From assembly GCA_020026285.1 (NCBI GenBank), contig JAHHQS010000035.1, positions 1-28,522 of the forward strand: a DNA stretch of 28,522 nt, written 5' to 3'. Shown one piece after another: positions 1-9,015 of this stretch. The position numbers were made by a program, and so were the translations under genes. How positions within the stretch are numbered: the first letter of the stretch is position 1; each line of letters starts with the position of its first letter. Below the pieces are notes generated by a model. The model had not been told where the DNA came from. It ran no database searches and saw only the letters and a program-made list of their open reading frames with translations. Origin of the DNA: Parabacteroides sp. (lineage in GTDB: Bacteria > Bacteroidota > Bacteroidia > Bacteroidales > Tannerellaceae).

Positions 1-30
1 ATCAAAGGCTTTTTCAAAAACATCAGACAT
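1..30 (-). CDS. 5' end of an unidentified leftward gene (partial)
   Basis: An ATG at 28-30 opens a leftward frame that stays open to the window edge and encodes MSDVFEKAFD. The putative terminator at 93-120 lies just upstream, so this would be the first gene after the GH2 operon. I see no strong ribosome binding site or TAnnTTTG box in front of it. Ten residues are too few to assign a family, and the start itself is a guess: a second ATG at 21-23 is in another frame. Confidence 0.35.
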   Translation of the reverse strand, partial: MSDVFEKAFD

Positions 31-92
31 TTTAATCCCGTTCTATTTAGTCTGGAGAGCAAAGTTGATTTATTTTTCACCCCCTACACAGA

Positions 93-120
93 AAAGGGAT
101 AGAATCTGATCTATCCCTTT
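93..120 (-). terminator. Terminator hairpin after the GH2 gene
   Basis: A perfect 10-bp inverted repeat (AAAGGGATAG at 93-102, CTATCCCTTT at 111-120) encloses an 8-nt loop. Read on the minus strand, the stem ends in a short T-run followed by CTGTG. It lies about 56 nt beyond the GH2 stop codon, the right place to end the transporter-DUF5107-GH2 transcript. The T-tract is short, so efficiency is uncertain. Confidence 0.6.
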
Positions 121-175
121 CTAAAATCCGTTTCATTTAAATTTCAACTCTCAGTGCAATAATATAATTGTGTGT

Positions 176-2977
176 TTATTTGAATAAGTTCTGGATATCT
201 TCTATCTGCAATTCCACTTCGGGCTGGAATTGATCGGATGCCATATATTGTAAAATACTATTCTTAAACTGACGACGGGCAATCTTATTCTGATCAGGCT
301 TCAACAAATCAGCACCACAAACCATCAATTTTCCTTTACCTACTTTCGCTTCGAAAAGTAAACCCAGTTTATGATTTGTAAACCAATCATCAATCAGATG
401 AACTATCGGACGATAATCAGCAGGGAATTCATCCAACACCAAGGCCTCACAATCACTTACAATCTCCCACCATTGATAATCACTGTATTTCTCGGTAGGA
501 AAAGCCGATAAAGCCGGATGTTTCGGATCACAATAAATCCCCAAAGTATGAGGAGCCTGCTTCCTTGTCCATGCCGTATTCCAGAAAATACTTGAAAATC
601 CGACCTTGATATTTCCACCCTTTTCAGGTCTAATGGAACCTCTTGAAACACAAAGGAGGACATTCTCCCCATTCGTTAATTTATCAACAGCTTTCTTATC
701 TAAGACATTCGTTACATAAGATTCTCTAATTATTTCTTTCTTTTTATCCGGATAAACCCATATATTCCATGAATTTTGAATATCAGAACCTTCTACACCG
801 ACAGTCAAGACCAATGTCTGAGGTGAATCTATAGATGAAAAATCATATTCCATATTACCAATCCATATCGAATTATCAAGAGGAAGATCCTTTGTCCATG
901 TTCCTGAATGCAATTGTTTTCCGGATTTATCTTTCAGATTCCAATAAATCCGTGCAGATTTGATCGGATGTGCAGCAAAACAGGCAAACTCCAAAGGAAC
1001 CTTCATTTTTTCATTATTCAGATAAACCATTTTAGGCAAACGAGCCAAAGGAACCACACTATTACAGAATGTTCTATACTCTTTTCCATCTACATAACCT
1101 TTACTTTCCCAGAAAGGATTCAAAACGCCAACTAAAGCAGAGCCTTGTCCAGGGAAATCATGTAAATCAAGGAGCTGGAATCCTGCAAATCCAGGAGTTC
1201 GTAAAGCAGCTTCGATATCAGCCTTATAACACAAAGTCTGCAATCTTCCTGATGCATATAAAAATTCATCAGCCAAATCACCCATGTGTCTCTTTTCTAA
1301 AGTTTCCTGGAAGATCTCAAAGTTCTTGGCTTTTAAGACTCCTGTATATTTTTTGATTTCCTTAAAATCAGGATAAACACACCATTGTCCTATCTCATGA
1401 CTCACCGTTGGCATATCTTTCTGGATGATCTGCCAGAAATCATAATCTGTCGTTGGAGCTTTAGCATTGATCAAACTCTTCAATTCTTCCCCCCATCCCT
1501 GAATACGAGGACTCGGCGTATTCCAATAATCAGCATTTGGCAAATAAGGCCAACCTCCTGCCGAAGTATAAGCTCTACGATTATCTTTAGTCTTCAGATA
1601 ATCAATAAACTTGGTCAGATAAGGGACATTGTTTCCTGATGGTTCGTTTCCATAATTCATCATACAAAAAGAAGGATGGTTTCCATATTCTTTCAATATA
1701 CGATCGGCTTCTTCAAAGAACCACTTATCCTGAGGATCTCCATCACCAATCGAAGCCCATCCTCCACATTCCACCTGTAAATAAACGCCCATTCTATCGG
1801 CCATACGGAAAGCTGCTTCAGGAGGGCACCATGAATGGAAACGAACATGATTCAATCCATAATCTTTACAGGCTGTATAAATCTTTCTCCAATAGGCATC
1901 ATCGGTTGCCGGATAACCAGTTAACGGAAAGATACAACACTCCAAAGTACCTCTTAGAAAGATTGGAGTACCATTCACTTCAAATCGAGTACCGTTCGGT
2001 TTGAATTCACGCAGACCAAAATCGACAGACTTTTCATCCTTTGAACCATCAGCCAAAGTCATACACACTTTCAAAGTATAAACTTCCGGAGTAAATTCAG
2101 ACCAAAGCTTTACATGCTGATTCAAATTCAAAGAAAAATTCTTCTCATTCCCTTTTGATACCTGAAGCTTATTCTCAGTTAAAGAAGATACCGGATTCCC
2201 CTGCTGATCAAAAGCCTGAAGAGAGACTGTTGCCTCCTTGGCATTTTGACAACCTTCAAAATCCAGTTCCACCTGAATTTCCCTGGATTTTATATTCGGA
2301 TATACCTGAACTTCTTCCAAATAGACAGATGATTTCTTTTCAAGCAAGATTTTTCCAGTAATTCCATTCCAATTACTCTGAGTATGATCGGATACACTGT
2401 GAGCATTCTCTCCCACATTAATATTCATCTGATTATCCACTCTTACAGTCAGAATATGTTTTCCCGGATTCAGATCAGACAAAACATATCGATGAGGAAC
2501 CAATAAAGCATTGTTTTCACCTATCTTTTCACCATCCACATAAACTGAAGTCTCCCAATGCAAACGTTCCATCGTTAATACAACCGGTGAATCTTTCCAA
2601 TCCTTTGGCAAGGTAAATTCCCGCTGATACCAGGCTACACCCACATAATGTTTGTCAGGATTCAACCAGAAAGGAACTTTTACATTTCCTTTCTTTCTAT
2701 ATTCGGCATATTCCGGAGCCGTATACCAGGATTTATCGACAATCTGCCCTGTCCATTTAGTGTTCACGTCCACATCAAAGCCATAACCTTGTTCCTGAAG
2801 AGAGCCCGGTAATATAATCTTCTGACTTAAACGTTTCTGAAACCACTGTTCCTGAACACCTTTGTCATTTGGATCTAATTTAAACTTCCATTTACCCGAC
2901 AAATCAATCGATTGCGAGAACATATTGAAACTACTTGCACAGGCAAGTAATATTCCGAATAAATAATGACGCTTCAT
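176..2977 (-). CDS. Exported glycoside hydrolase family 2 enzyme (beta-galactosidase/beta-glucuronidase type)
   Basis: This 933-residue protein is a large exported GH2 retaining glycosidase. The N-terminus has a signal sequence (about residues 1-23). Cleavage after FSQS before IDLSGKW is most likely, but LLAC at 10-13 resembles a lipobox, so a lipoprotein is possible. A jelly-roll sugar-binding domain (about 24-215) and an immunoglobulin-like domain (about 215-325) come before a TIM barrel (about 330-640). The barrel has the acid/base motif YGNEPSG with Glu445, and a candidate nucleophile Glu528 in SHEIGQW. About 290 further residues follow, including a GKGKLMVCGADLL stretch that looks like the amidotransferase-like tail seen on large Bacteroidetes GH2 enzymes. 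An AGGAAG-like ribosome binding site precedes the ATG. The gene starts 10 bp after the DUF5107 stop, so the two are co-transcribed. The family includes beta-galactosidases, beta-glucuronidases, beta-mannosidases and others, so the substrate is not assignable here. Confidence 0.88.
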   Translation of the reverse strand: MKRHYLFGILLACASSFNMFSQSIDLSGKWKFKLDPNDKGVQEQWFQKRLSQKIILPGSLQEQGYGFDVDVNTKWTGQIVDKSWYTAPEYAEYRKKGNVKVPFWLNPDKHYVGVAWYQREFTLPKDWKDSPVVLTMERLHWETSVYVDGEKIGENNALLVPHRYVLSDLNPGKHILTVRVDNQMNINVGENAHSVSDHTQSNWNGITGKILLEKKSSVYLEEVQVYPNIKSREIQVELDFEGCQNAKEATVSLQAFDQQGNPVSSLTENKLQVSKGNEKNFSLNLNQHVKLWSEFTPEVYTLKVCMTLADGSKDEKSVDFGLREFKPNGTRFEVNGTPIFLRGTLECCIFPLTGYPATDDAYWRKIYTACKDYGLNHVRFHSWCPPEAAFRMADRMGVYLQVECGGWASIGDGDPQDKWFFEEADRILKEYGNHPSFCMMNYGNEPSGNNVPYLTKFIDYLKTKDNRRAYTSAGGWPYLPNADYWNTPSPRIQGWGEELKSLINAKAPTTDYDFWQIIQKDMPTVSHEIGQWCVYPDFKEIKKYTGVLKAKNFEIFQETLEKRHMGDLADEFLYASGRLQTLCYKADIEAALRTPGFAGFQLLDLHDFPGQGSALVGVLNPFWESKGYVDGKEYRTFCNSVVPLARLPKMVYLNNEKMKVPLEFACFAAHPIKSARIYWNLKDKSGKQLHSGTWTKDLPLDNSIWIGNMEYDFSSIDSPQTLVLTVGVEGSDIQNSWNIWVYPDKKKEIIRESYVTNVLDKKAVDKLTNGENVLLCVSRGSIRPEKGGNIKVGFSSIFWNTAWTRKQAPHTLGIYCDPKHPALSAFPTEKYSDYQWWEIVSDCEALVLDEFPADYRPIVHLIDDWFTNHKLGLLFEAKVGKGKLMVCGADLLKPDQNKIARRQFKNSILQYMASDQFQPEVELQIEDIQNLFK

Positions 2978-2987
2978 GGTTTCTTCC

Positions 2988-5900
2988 TTATTTTGATTCT
3001 GTAATTATTTTTTCTATTGAACATTCTCTTTCAGCCATTTTCAGATGAATCTGAACTCCCTGATGATTTATATCTAAAGATGCAGCATCTTCGAAATAAT
3101 CTTTAGCTCTAAGGTTCTCACCTAGTCCCAGATATCCCAAGGCGATCAGATAATAACAATGGATTCTATTCTTTGTATCCATATCATCCTCCCAAATCTG
3201 CAAATCAGGTAGAGAAACAGCAAAATAATCCATCTTAAACTCATCGTAAAGATGCGTTTCTCCATAATCAATTAATGACTTGAAACGTTCTTTTGCCTCA
3301 TCCTCACGATTTAGCTTCAGAAGAGCCAGTCCCTGATAAAAAATCTTATCCGGCTTCTGATCATTATAATACATCGCTGCTGCCGGCTGGAGATTTCCTT
3401 TCGTAGCAGCCTCAAAATATGCTACAGCTTCTTCTTCTCTTCCCTGCCCTTCAAGCACACAGCCTTTATAATAGTCGAAATCATTTTCCTGAACAACACA
3501 AAGCTTTCCTTCTCCCAAATTATGAGGATAGACATAACATTCATCAATCAGACGATTGGCTTCTTCATAATTCTTTTCAGACAGATAACGTTTTACCAGT
3601 TCTAACCGGGCAAGCTGATATTGAGCTGTCACTTTTCCTTCTCCGCCTTCCCAAGGATGGAACTGACGAGCATCAATCATCTGAATAGCTTCTTCATACC
3701 GACCCAACTGATTCAGCAGGGTGGCATATTCCAAATATAGATCGTCTCTCTTGCTAACCACATCCTTATATTGATCCAGGAATTTCAATCGGTCTTCATG
3801 TTTACAGTTCATTCGTTTGTACAACTGATCCAATTCCATCAACAAACGGGCATCAGTCGTATCTAAAGCAAATGCACCCTCCAGCAAGGTAACAGCTTCT
3901 TCCTTACGATCTAATTTATTAAAGTAAGCTAATGCCAGGTTCCTTAGAACCGTTGGAAAACGTGGATTCGTTTCGGCCGAAGCTTCCCATGCCGAAATTG
4001 CTTCCTCATATTGACGCTTGTCATACCAGATATTACCTAACAGATAATTTGCTTTCGAAGCAGACGGAACTAATGCTATTACTGCTTTTAAAGCAAGAAT
4101 TGCATATAACGAATTCGGGAAACATGCATCAGAAGGCTGAGACTCCGCTTTTTCAATACAGGAAACAGCTTCTGTGGTCTGGTTCAGTAAGGATTTGAAC
4201 CAAGCCTGATAATATAAAAGCATGGTTTTACTATCAGTTACTACCGAACAACCGACATTGGTTACCTCAACAGCTTCTCTCCACAGACCGGCTGATGCAT
4301 AATCCAAAGCCAGTTCTTCGTAATTATGGGCATTGGTACGCATTCGCTCTTTCAATTGCCGAAGTTCTGCTTCATCTTTTGTCAGAAGATATTTTTCGAA
4401 CAGACAGCCAAAGTTGAAATGATCGATAGCTAATGAATCATCTATCAACTGCAAAGCTTCCTGATTGCGATTCAACAAACGAAGAACAGCTGATTTCAGA
4501 TGTCTTCCCCGCAAACTGTGCCAGTTACGAAGCAATGACTTGTCAATCTCGTATAAGGCTGCATCATAATCTCCTTGCAATGTAGAGATTTGAGCCAAAG
4601 AGAAATAGCCTGCATCCTGCCATGCTCCATTCCAGCAGGATTTATAGAACATATCGTATGCCTCATCGTACTTACCCTGATATTTCAATGAAAGTCCGAG
4701 ATTATACAACGGTTCTCCATCATACGGGTTCGGATTTCTTTCAGTCAGACGCTTCACGGCATTACGCAAATAAGGCTCTGCCTTGGCAAACTGTCCTTTA
4801 CGTATCAGCCACAAACCCATGGCATTATTTGAACGGACATCCAGCGGATCTCTACTTATTGCTTCCTGATAATAATCAACCGGAGAATAGGTTGCATGCC
4901 GATATTGTTCCAGATGCAAGCCGTTCAGATATAACTGTTCGATGGTCGGAACATCCGCAGGATCTAATGCTGCCTTGGCTGGATCGGGGATTTCCTTCTC
5001 TCCTTCCGGCTCCGGTTCCCATTCCAGAATCACACGTCCTTTCTCATTGTAGATCATCACTTTTATATCTTTCAAATCTTCAACAGGAACTGCAGATTCA
5101 AACACATCCTCCGGAGAGACATCTGAAATATGATGCCATACTTCTTCACCCGCCTTTAACACAGACATTTTCAGATTAGAAAGCAGACGAGTTGCAAAAA
5201 GCTTTAATGTCATCTGTCCGTTTTCTTCCTCCAGATTCATCAACAGATCGGATGAAGCATTCTTCACAACACCCAATTCGCGATAAGGCATGAAATATTG
5301 TGTAAATGTCTTTTCTTCATAAGGTTGAAGCCAGGTAAAATCAGGTTGATTATCGGTATAAACACCTGTCATCAGTTCAATATAAGGTCCATCTGCATCT
5401 GTCAGATTCCGGTCCCATGCCTGACCAAAATCACCGTTTCCCCAAGTCCATTGTTTCTTTCCCGGAGAAATATGATGATCTGCCACGTGAAGCAAGCCCG
5501 CACGCGTATCATTCTCGTAACCTCCAACAAAATTGTATTTGGAATTGACTGCCATATAGGATGTTGGAACAGGAATATTCTTATATCGGGAGATATCAAC
5601 GCCCGCAGAATAATCCATCTTGTAATAAGTTCCGGTAGCAATCGGATAACGGGAGACATCACGCTTCCCATGATCGAAAACGGCATTCACATCTCCAGGA
5701 AAAACAGACTGATAGGCATCATTTACCGAAACGGCCGGATTTGCCCACCAAAGGAATGTCTGTGGTATGGGAGTCGGATTGTATAAATGTCCCTGTATCT
5801 CCAGCACGGCACGGCCCGGACGAAGGATAAATCCCGCCATTCCTTTCTGATGGAACATTCTTTCACGCTCGCTAACCCATACAACGGCACTGCCATCCGC

Positions 5901-6317
5901 CTTCTTTTCTATTTTATAATCGATTGGCATGAAAGTACTTGGACGATGATGCTGAGGCCAGTTAAATTCTATTCCTCCCGATATCCAAGGGCCAACCAAA
6001 CCTACCAGAGCCGGTTTGACAACATGGTTGTAATAAATAAAATGTCTTTGTTTGATCTTGTCGTAAGCCATCTGTACACGTCCACCCAGTTCCGGAAGAA
6101 TCATTACTTTGATGTATTCATTCTCCAGATAAAGCGCATGATATTTCTTATCGGTACATTCATCCGAAATCTTTTCGATAACAGGATAAGGATAAACCAC
6201 TCCGCTACTTCCCTGATAGACTCTCTTTTCAAGGAACATCGGATTTTTTTCTGGTTTTCCGGCTTCATAAGTAGGAAGAATCACATCTTCCTCCCAAACT
6301 TTGACTTCTTCTGTCAT
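2988..6317 (-). CDS. Large cytosolic DUF5107 / tetratricopeptide-repeat protein
   Basis: This protein has 1109 residues and no signal peptide or membrane segment, so it is probably cytosolic. Residues about 40-345 match my memory of the DUF5107 family, a beta-rich module reminiscent of galactose mutarotase-like folds. Recognisable stretches are NEYIKVMILPELGGR (66-80), GGIEFNWPQHH (114-124) and WTWGNGDFGQAWDRN (290-304). A short linker leads to a long TPR superhelix (about 455-1100) with many repeats of the LGNIWYDKRQYEEAISAWE type. It sits between a sugar importer upstream and an exported GH2 enzyme 10 bp downstream, which suggests a role in handling imported oligosaccharide or sugar. Whether the N-terminal domain is an enzyme, a mutarotase or a sugar-binding sensor cannot be told from sequence. 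No strong ribosome binding site is visible before the ATG. Confidence 0.85.
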   Translation of the reverse strand: MTEEVKVWEEDVILPTYEAGKPEKNPMFLEKRVYQGSSGVVYPYPVIEKISDECTDKKYHALYLENEYIKVMILPELGGRVQMAYDKIKQRHFIYYNHVVKPALVGLVGPWISGGIEFNWPQHHRPSTFMPIDYKIEKKADGSAVVWVSERERMFHQKGMAGFILRPGRAVLEIQGHLYNPTPIPQTFLWWANPAVSVNDAYQSVFPGDVNAVFDHGKRDVSRYPIATGTYYKMDYSAGVDISRYKNIPVPTSYMAVNSKYNFVGGYENDTRAGLLHVADHHISPGKKQWTWGNGDFGQAWDRNLTDADGPYIELMTGVYTDNQPDFTWLQPYEEKTFTQYFMPYRELGVVKNASSDLLMNLEEENGQMTLKLFATRLLSNLKMSVLKAGEEVWHHISDVSPEDVFESAVPVEDLKDIKVMIYNEKGRVILEWEPEPEGEKEIPDPAKAALDPADVPTIEQLYLNGLHLEQYRHATYSPVDYYQEAISRDPLDVRSNNAMGLWLIRKGQFAKAEPYLRNAVKRLTERNPNPYDGEPLYNLGLSLKYQGKYDEAYDMFYKSCWNGAWQDAGYFSLAQISTLQGDYDAALYEIDKSLLRNWHSLRGRHLKSAVLRLLNRNQEALQLIDDSLAIDHFNFGCLFEKYLLTKDEAELRQLKERMRTNAHNYEELALDYASAGLWREAVEVTNVGCSVVTDSKTMLLYYQAWFKSLLNQTTEAVSCIEKAESQPSDACFPNSLYAILALKAVIALVPSASKANYLLGNIWYDKRQYEEAISAWEASAETNPRFPTVLRNLALAYFNKLDRKEEAVTLLEGAFALDTTDARLLMELDQLYKRMNCKHEDRLKFLDQYKDVVSKRDDLYLEYATLLNQLGRYEEAIQMIDARQFHPWEGGEGKVTAQYQLARLELVKRYLSEKNYEEANRLIDECYVYPHNLGEGKLCVVQENDFDYYKGCVLEGQGREEEAVAYFEAATKGNLQPAAAMYYNDQKPDKIFYQGLALLKLNREDEAKERFKSLIDYGETHLYDEFKMDYFAVSLPDLQIWEDDMDTKNRIHCYYLIALGYLGLGENLRAKDYFEDAASLDINHQGVQIHLKMAERECSIEKIITESK

Positions 6318-6350
6318 AATCTGTTTTATTTTATCTGTTTTTTACTTTTT

Positions 6351-6573
6351 CTGTTCCAGAAGTGCCAGATACACCTGTATCCAGTACTTTTTCTGCTCTA
6401 GAAGTGTCAGATACACCTGTATCCAGTGCTTTTTCTGTTCCAGAAGTGTCAGATACACCTGTATCCAATGCTTTTTCTGTTCTAGAAGTGCCAGATACAC
6501 CTGTATCCAGTGCTTTTCTGCTCTAGAAGTGTCAGATACACCTGTATCCAGCGCTTTTTCTGCTCTAGAAACG
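6351..6573. repeat. 42-bp tandem repeat, five full copies plus a partial one
   Basis: Units begin at 6351, 6393, 6435, 6477 and 6518, and a degenerate partial unit starts at 6560. Four are 42 bp. The fourth is 41 bp because it has lost one T. Every unit contains the 14-bp dyad GATACACCTGTATC, at 6368, 6410, 6452, 6494 and 6535. Elsewhere copies differ by C/T exchanges such as GTGCC/GTGTC and TTCCAGAAG/CTCTAGAAG. The array fills the gap between the transporter stop (6601) and the DUF5107 start (6317), so it is probably transcribed. As RNA each dyad could form a 5-bp stem with a 4-nt loop. Both strands are stop-free through it, but the 41-bp unit shifts frame, which argues against a repeat protein. 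Confidence 0.95.
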
Positions 6574-6600
6574 CAGGAACCGATCTGATCATCCACTCAG

Positions 6601-7974
6601 TTATTTAATCAATTCTTTTTCAAGTTCCCCTAAAGTCTTTCCTTTCGTTTCGGGAAGTTTTGCACGAATGAATAATCCTCCTGCAAGACAGATGAGACCA
6701 TACAACCAGAATGTACCCGAAGCTCCGGCTATCTCGTTCAGTATAGGGAAAGTATATGTCAATACAAAGCATGCCACCCAAAGGAAGAAGGTTGACAATG
6801 CCATCGCCATTCCTCTGATTCTGACCGGGAAAATTTCAGAAAGAACCACCCACACGACGGGTGCCAGCGACATAGCATAGCAGGCTATCGCCAGAACAAC
6901 CAATAAAAGCATGAGCCAGCCGCTCAGCTGGAAGTAATAGCAAGCTCCCAATATCAAATAAATGAATGTCAGACCGAAAGAACCGATAAGCATCAATGTT
7001 CTTCGTCCTAATTTATCAACGGTATAAATGGCAACAAACGTAAAGACTACGTTCGTGATTCCCGTCACTACAATATTCATCAGTACATCGGATACGGCAT
7101 ATCCTGCAGCCGAGAAGATTTCGTGTGCATAATTGAAAATCACATTGATACCGCACCACTGCTGAAAGACGGCAAGAACAATTCCTATCACCAATACATT
7201 CCGAACATCCGGCTTGACCAAAGCTCCCCAATTCACTTTTTCTGCCTTGCCCACGGAATTATTTTGAGTATCCTTCAAAGTCTGGACGGCATAATCCTCT
7301 CCTCCTATTCGGACGAGTATCTGTCTGGCCTTATCCTGCTTTCCAAAAGCAGCCAGCCAACGAGGACTTTCAGGAATAAAAAAGGCCAGTATAAAGAACA
7401 GACAAGCCGGAACTAATTCAGCCCAGAACATCCATCTCCAAGCCCATTCAATACTTTCAGTGCTTAAAGATCCATCCATTTGCGTATAACTTTCGCCTAT
7501 CAACCAGTTAATTATCTGTGCAAACAGAATCCCCAGCACAATCGTCAGCTGATTTAGAGACACAAGCTTTCCTCTAATGGAAGCAGGTGAGACTTCTGCT
7601 ATGTAAACCGGTGATATATTAGAAGCGATACCTATTCCTAATCCACCTATAATACGATAGATCACAAACCAGTTAAAATCGCTGGTAGCTCCCGTTCCAA
7701 CAGCGGAGAAAACGAACAGAAAGGATGCAATAATCAACATTTTCTTTCGGCCATATAAATCACTCCATTTACCAGAAAGCAAGGCACCTGCCAGACATCC
7801 TATCAAGGCACTGCTCATTGCCCAACCACGTAAAGCAGCCGATCCTTCCAGTTGAAAGAAAGGCTCGTAAAAGATTTTTGCCCCTCCTATCACAACCCAG
7901 TCATAACCGAAGAGTAAGCCTCCCATTGCTGAGACCAGACAAATCAGAAGTAAATAAACAGAAGTTTGTTTCAT
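6601..7974 (-). CDS. MFS sugar transporter, sugar porter family (XylE-like)
   Basis: This is a 457-residue, 12-helix inner-membrane transporter, probably a sugar:H+ symporter. Sugar-porter signatures are visible in order: DLYGRKK in the loop between helices 2 and 3, PESPRWL in the central cytoplasmic loop, QQWCGINVIFNYA in helix 7, and PETKGKTLGELE near the C-terminus. I start it at the ATG at 7972-7974 (MKQTSVYLL). The frame can be extended to a TTG at 7995, but that adds seven residues with no family support. It is the first gene of a leftward unit with the DUF5107 and GH2 genes and is divergent from an AraC-family regulator. The sugar (xylose, arabinose, glucose, galactose) cannot be read from the motifs. 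No perfect TAnnTTTG box lies upstream; a poor match (TTATTTTG, minus strand, 7998-8005) is the best I see. Confidence 0.9.
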   Translation of the reverse strand: MKQTSVYLLLICLVSAMGGLLFGYDWVVIGGAKIFYEPFFQLEGSAALRGWAMSSALIGCLAGALLSGKWSDLYGRKKMLIIASFLFVFSAVGTGATSDFNWFVIYRIIGGLGIGIASNISPVYIAEVSPASIRGKLVSLNQLTIVLGILFAQIINWLIGESYTQMDGSLSTESIEWAWRWMFWAELVPACLFFILAFFIPESPRWLAAFGKQDKARQILVRIGGEDYAVQTLKDTQNNSVGKAEKVNWGALVKPDVRNVLVIGIVLAVFQQWCGINVIFNYAHEIFSAAGYAVSDVLMNIVVTGITNVVFTFVAIYTVDKLGRRTLMLIGSFGLTFIYLILGACYYFQLSGWLMLLLVVLAIACYAMSLAPVVWVVLSEIFPVRIRGMAMALSTFFLWVACFVLTYTFPILNEIAGASGTFWLYGLICLAGGLFIRAKLPETKGKTLGELEKELIK

Positions 7975-8073
7975 GATATATCCATTTAAATTCAATACAA
8001 AATAACTATATTCTAAAGAGAAACAAAATAGATTATTTCTTGCAAAAGATGGACAATATTCTGATATTTATTA

Positions 8074-8081
8074 TAAGTTTG
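8074..8081 (+). promoter_or_regulatory. Bacteroidetes -7 box for the araC-type gene
   Basis: TAAGTTTG is a perfect match to the Bacteroidetes primary-sigma -7 consensus TAnnTTTG, 41 bp before the araC start. No good TTTG at -33 is seen at the usual spacing, so the assignment rests on one box and its position. Confidence 0.45.
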
Positions 8082-8122
8082 AAACAAAGATCAAATAGGA
8101 ACATTTTTTACATTCGAGCAAG

Positions 8123-9010
8123 ATGATTAAACGGAAAGATGGATTCAATGGAGAGAGAGCCTTGGTTTTACCCAATTCTATCATTAAAGAATTAGAACAG
8201 GATGTATTCGCCTCTATTTTACATATTACAGATATAGGATATTACCCCAAAGCCTGGTATCATTTCAGGGAAAGGACAGAACCAATCAACCAATATGTAT
8301 TCATTTATTGTATAGAAGGAGAAGGATGGTACAAGATAAATAATCATGAGTACAAAGTATCAGCCAATCAATACTTCATCATTCCTGCAGGAGTAAGTCA
8401 TGTGTATGGAGCAAACGAGAATAATCCATGGACTATTTATTGGATTCATTTCAAAGGGAAACTGGCTGGTGAATTCGCCCGTCAGGCAACAACGCCTATT
8501 GATATAAAGCCAGGGTTAAATTCGAGAATCAGCAACAGAATCAGTTTGTTTGAGGAGATCTTTCATACCTTGGAAATGGGATATAGCCACGAAAATCTGC
8601 TTTATGCCTGTTCTATTTTCTATCACTACCTGGGAACTCTGCGTTATATGCAACAATACAGAGATGTTGTTTCAGAAAACAAAGGGAAAACGGATCTGAT
8701 CACTGCGGCTATCCATTATATGAAGGAAAATATAGAAAAGAAGATGTCTCTTCAAGAGATTTCACAACATATTGGTTATTCTCCTTCCCATTTTTCTGTT
8801 CTTTTTAATCAACGAACAGGCTATCCGCCTCTAACTTATTTTAATCAGCTAAAGATACAGAAAGCCTGTCAGCTATTAGATTTCACAGATATGAAAATCA
8901 ATCAGATATGTTATAAAATAGGGATTGAAGACTGTTATTACTTTTCCCGACTCTTCCATAAAGTCATGGGAATGTCGCCCATGACTTACAGGAAGATGAA
9001 AAAAGGATAA
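8123..9010 (+). CDS. AraC-family transcriptional regulator
   Basis: This 295-residue protein has the AraC/XylS layout. The N-terminal cupin-like ligand pocket spans about residues 25-170, with a YKVSANQYFIIPAGVSHVY stretch typical of these sensor domains. The C-terminal double helix-turn-helix spans about 193-293: MSLQEISQHIGYSPSHFSVLF is the first helix pair, and IGIEDCYYFSRLFHK with MSPMTYRK forms the second. It is divergently oriented from the transporter-DUF5107-GH2 unit with about 148 bp between the starts, the standard arrangement for a local sugar-responsive activator. Its stop codon lies 5 bp from the convergent GH95 stop. The effector and binding sites are unknown. Confidence 0.92.
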   Translation: MIKRKDGFNGERALVLPNSIIKELEQDVFASILHITDIGYYPKAWYHFRERTEPINQYVFIYCIEGEGWYKINNHEYKVSANQYFIIPAGVSHVYGANENNPWTIYWIHFKGKLAGEFARQATTPIDIKPGLNSRISNRISLFEEIFHTLEMGYSHENLLYACSIFYHYLGTLRYMQQYRDVVSENKGKTDLITAAIHYMKENIEKKMSLQEISQHIGYSPSHFSVLFNQRTGYPPLTYFNQLKIQKACQLLDFTDMKINQICYKIGIEDCYYFSRLFHKVMGMSPMTYRKMKKG

Positions 9011-9015
9011 CAGGT

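Noticed and set aside
4622..5179. A 185-codon plus-strand frame inside the DUF5107 gene, and similar long frames opposite other genes
   Set aside because: They are antisense shadows of well-supported coding sequences, with His/Ser/Pro-rich translations and no family motifs.
6351..6573. Possible CRISPR array
   Set aside because: The repeats are directly adjacent with no unique spacers, and no cas gene is in the window.
6342..6596. An 84-codon minus-strand frame and a 95-codon plus-strand frame running through the 42-bp repeat
   Set aside because: Both are open because the 42-bp unit is 14 codons long and lacks stops. The single 41-bp unit breaks the peptide repeat, there is no ribosome binding site, and the minus frame needs a GTG start squeezed against the transporter stop.
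7975..7995. Upstream TTG start for the MFS transporter (adds MNLNGYI)
   Set aside because: The ATG at 7974 gives the usual sugar-porter N-terminus, and the extension has no supporting ribosome binding site.
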